Shown piece after piece: positions 62,175 to 64,000 of a DNA stretch of 64,000 bases. Below the pieces are notes generated by a model. The model had not been told where the DNA came from. It searched no databases and worked only from the letters and a program-made list of their open reading frames with translations. The stretch lies in contig NZ_CANKZF010000003.1 of the NCBI RefSeq assembly GCF_947488515.1, positions 372,001 to 436,000 on the forward strand. The letters run 5' to 3'. Source of the DNA: an uncultured Nocardioides sp. GTDB lineage: Bacteria > Actinomycetota > Actinomycetes > Propionibacteriales > Nocardioidaceae. The position numbers were made by a program, and so were the translations under genes. Each line of letters begins with the position of its first letter. The first letter of the stretch is position 1.

Positions 62175-63034
62175 CCGTTGAGCGCTGCTCGGGCAGCGTC
62201 GAGGTGGTCGACCCGGGCCCGCTGTCGACGCTGCAGGACCGCGGTCGGCGGGGGTGGGCCCATCTCGGGGTGCCGCGGGCGGGAGCACTGGACCGGGGCG
62301 CGGCGGCCCTGGCCCGCCGTCTCGTCGGCGGGGGACCGGACGACGCCGTGATCGAGACGACCGTCGGCGGCGTCGTGCTGCGGCCGCACCGCGCGGTGAC
62401 GCTGGCGGTGACCGGCGCCACCTGCGTCGTCCGGGTCGACGGACGCGCCGTCGCCCACGGTGCGCCTGCCACGGTGCCCGCGGGAGTCCTGGTGTCTGTC
62501 GGGCCGGCCGTGACCGGGGTGCGGTCCTACGTCGCCTTCGCCGGCGGGATCGCTGTCGCGCCGGTGCTGGGGTCGCGCTCGACCGACACGCTCGCCTGGG
62601 TCGGTCCACCCCGGCTCGCAGCGGGCGACCTGCTCGACCTCGGGCCGACCGGCCGGCTGCCCGAGCCGCCGCCGGCGGTCGTCGTACGACCCCGTGAGCC
62701 CGTGCTGCGTCTTCGTCGCGGGCCACGCGCCGACTGGCTCGACCGGACCGGCTGGTCGCGGCTCGACGGGGCGTCGTACGCCGTCGCGCCCGACAGCGAC
62801 CGGATCGGGCTGCGGCTCATCGGGGCGCGGCTGGAGCGACGCGGCGGTGAGCTCGCGAGCGAGGGCATCGTGCTCGGTGCCGTCCAGCTCCCGCCGTCGG
62901 GGCAGCCCGTGGTGTTCCTGGCCGACCACCCGACGACGGGCGGCTACCCGGTCGTCGCCGTGGTCGAGGACGACGACATCGACCTCTGCGCCCAGCTGCG
63001 ACCCGGCGACGAGGTGCGGCTGCGGGTGGTGTGA
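62171..63034 (+). CDS. pxpC: 5-oxoprolinase subunit C (PxpC, KipA family)
   Basis: This 287-residue protein has LSTLQDRGRRGWAHLGVPRAGALD, typical of the KipA/PxpC start, and the closing GGYPVVAVVEDDDID. Together with PxpA and PxpB it opens 5-oxoproline with ATP. GTG 62171 lies in the pxpB stop and gives the family N-terminus. The stop is nine bases from the end of the convergent dinB gene. Confidence 0.95.
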   Translation: MTVERCSGSVEVVDPGPLSTLQDRGRRGWAHLGVPRAGALDRGAAALARRLVGGGPDDAVIETTVGGVVLRPHRAVTLAVTGATCVVRVDGRAVAHGAPATVPAGVLVSVGPAVTGVRSYVAFAGGIAVAPVLGSRSTDTLAWVGPPRLAAGDLLDLGPTGRLPEPPPAVVVRPREPVLRLRRGPRADWLDRTGWSRLDGASYAVAPDSDRIGLRLIGARLERRGGELASEGIVLGAVQLPPSGQPVVFLADHPTTGGYPVVAVVEDDDIDLCAQLRPGDEVRLRVV

Positions 63035-63043
63035 GGACCGGAG

Positions 63044-64000
63044 TCAGTCCTCGGCCGGGGGTTCCCAGCGGTGCAGGGCCGGGTCGTCGGCCCGGAAGCT
63101 GCGCACCGGTCCCGGCGGGGTGTCGGCGGTCTCGAACCGCACCGTCACCACCCCCGCGCCGGAGCCCCACACCCAGCCTGCGCCCATCTCGTCGTGCACG
63201 ACGTCCGCGCCCGGCGGCCACGTGCGGCGCGGCGGCTCGGGGAGCACCACCTCGACCTCCTCGTCCTCGGCCGTCTCGCCGAAGAGGTCCTCCTGCACCC
63301 AGTCGGCGAGGCCGGAGACGCCGACGCCGAGGAGGCGTACGCCGCCGGTGGTGTCGAGGTCGGCGAGCAGGGAGCGCGCGATGCGGGCGATGGTCGCTCC
63401 GTCGTCGGTGGGACTGGTGAGGGTGCTCGACCTGTTGAGGGTGGTGAAGTCGTAGAGGCGGACCTTGATGGTGACCGTTCGTCCGGAGATGCCGTTCTTC
63501 CGCATCCGGGTGCCCACCTCGCGGGCCTGCCGGCTCAGCAGCCCCTCCATCAGCTTGCGGTCGGTGAGGTCGGAGTCGTAGGTGCCCTCGACGCTGATCG
63601 ACTTGGCCTCCCGCTCGGAGACGACCGGTCGGGAGTCCTGCGCCCGGGCCAGCTGCCAGAGCCCGTGGCCCTGGGCCTGGCCGAGCAGCCGCACCAGCTC
63701 GCCCTCGGCGACGGCCTCGAGGTCGGCGACGGTGTGGATGCCTGCCCGCCGGAGCCGCTCGGCGGTGGCCGGGCCCACGCCCGGGATGACCTTCACCTTC
63801 ATCGGCCGGAGCAGGTCGAGCTCGGTGCCGGGAGCGACGACGGTCATCCCGTCCGGCTTGTCCAGCTCGCTCGCGACCTTGGCGAGGAACTTCGACGACG
63901 CGATGCCGACGGTCGCGGTCAGCCCGCCGGTCACCTCCTGCACGCGGCGCCGGAGCTCGGCTCCCGCCGCGGTCACGGTCTCCACCTCGAGGTCGGGGAG
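63044..64000 (-). CDS. dinB: DNA polymerase IV (Y family), N-terminal part outside the window
   Basis: Translesion polymerase IV copies past damaged bases without proofreading. The window holds the C-terminal 318 codons. Frame is open to 64000 (LPDLEVETV at the window edge), so the start and the metal-binding DxD residues of the palm lie outside. Visible parts are the palm motif TATVGIASSKFLAKVASELDKPDG, the helix-hairpin-helix thumb (VIPGVGPATAERLRRAGIHTV) and the little-finger domain up to about 100 residues before the stop. The acidic and proline-rich end lacks a clear beta-clamp motif in what I can read. Confidence 0.93.
   Translation of the reverse strand, partial: LPDLEVETVTAAGAELRRRVQEVTGGLTATVGIASSKFLAKVASELDKPDGMTVVAPGTELDLLRPMKVKVIPGVGPATAERLRRAGIHTVADLEAVAEGELVRLLGQAQGHGLWQLARAQDSRPVVSEREAKSISVEGTYDSDLTDRKLMEGLLSRQAREVGTRMRKNGISGRTVTIKVRLYDFTTLNRSSTLTSPTDDGATIARIARSLLADLDTTGGVRLLGVGVSGLADWVQEDLFGETAEDEEVEVVLPEPPRRTWPPGADVVHDEMGAGWVWGSGAGVVTVRFETADTPPGPVRSFRADDPALHRWEPPAED

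Overview
The window is very GC-rich DNA, packed with genes whose codons nearly always end in G or C, and it reads as chromosome of a high-GC actinobacterium. Several traits fit a Nocardioides-like member of the Propionibacteriales. These are the gene order trpC-trpB-trpA, lgt, gltB-gltD, pyk, a PdtaR-type ANTAR regulator, livKHMGF, polA, rpsA, coaE (a housekeeping order I know from Streptomyces), a PolA and a four-domain S1 protein of actinobacterial type, and many GTG starts set 6-7 bases after a TANNNT box. The family-level assignment is inference. I see no prophage, insertion sequence, CRISPR array or plasmid function.

Layout. 1-3.8 kb: the end of trpC, then trpB, trpA, a SCO1-like copper chaperone and lgt as one tight operon. 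4.0-10.1 kb: glutamate synthase gltB-gltD. A 74-bp nested palindrome separates gltD from pyk. 11.7-12.6 kb: two copies of a 56-bp hairpin-forming repeat, a tRNA with a leucine anticodon (CAA) but a short variable loop, and the ANTAR response regulator. 12.8-17.8 kb: a complete branched-chain amino acid ABC importer. 17.9-21.7 kb: an acetyltransferase, a PaaI-type thioesterase and DNA polymerase I.

21.8-34.3 kb looks like an accessory surface-glycan region: a flippase-like exporter, a methyltransferase, a GT-C-like membrane protein followed by a DUF2613-like miniprotein, a GT4 glycosyltransferase, two more polytopic membrane proteins, a GT2-methyltransferase fusion, a 2OG-Fe(II) oxygenase and an acyltransferase-3. 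34.4-39.7 kb holds a DUF3068 (PorA-like) membrane protein, a MoxR ATPase, a DUF58 protein and a transglutaminase-like membrane protein that has lost its catalytic residues. 39.7-44.1 kb: a methyltransferase, a kinase-like phosphotransferase, ribosomal protein S1 and a patatin-like phospholipase.

44.2-52.1 kb is one 2658-residue secreted gene. It combines a glucose/sorbosone dehydrogenase-type propeller, repeated PKD domains, a CBM6-like module, a DUF1080 module, a cupredoxin and a domain resembling copper-only superoxide dismutase. Next to it is an unlisted 52-codon membrane miniprotein divergent from a GATase1/AraC-type regulator, with two palindromes between them. 53.6-59.2 kb: a class I aminotransferase, an ABC exporter divergent from a MarR regulator across a shared operator, coaE and a GH3 lipoprotein. 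59.3-64.0 kb: a SigB/HrdB-like sigma factor and the 5-oxoprolinase genes pxpA, pxpB, pxpC. A 387-bp non-coding stretch that may encode a small RNA splits pxpA from pxpB. The window ends inside dinB.

The most unusual items are the giant copper-domain protein, the divergent leaderless gene pair at 23.8 kb that shares one overlapping -10 sequence, the miniprotein-regulator pair at 52.4 kb, the 74-bp palindrome at 10.1 kb, the short-armed CAA tRNA, and the possible small RNA inside the pxp genes.
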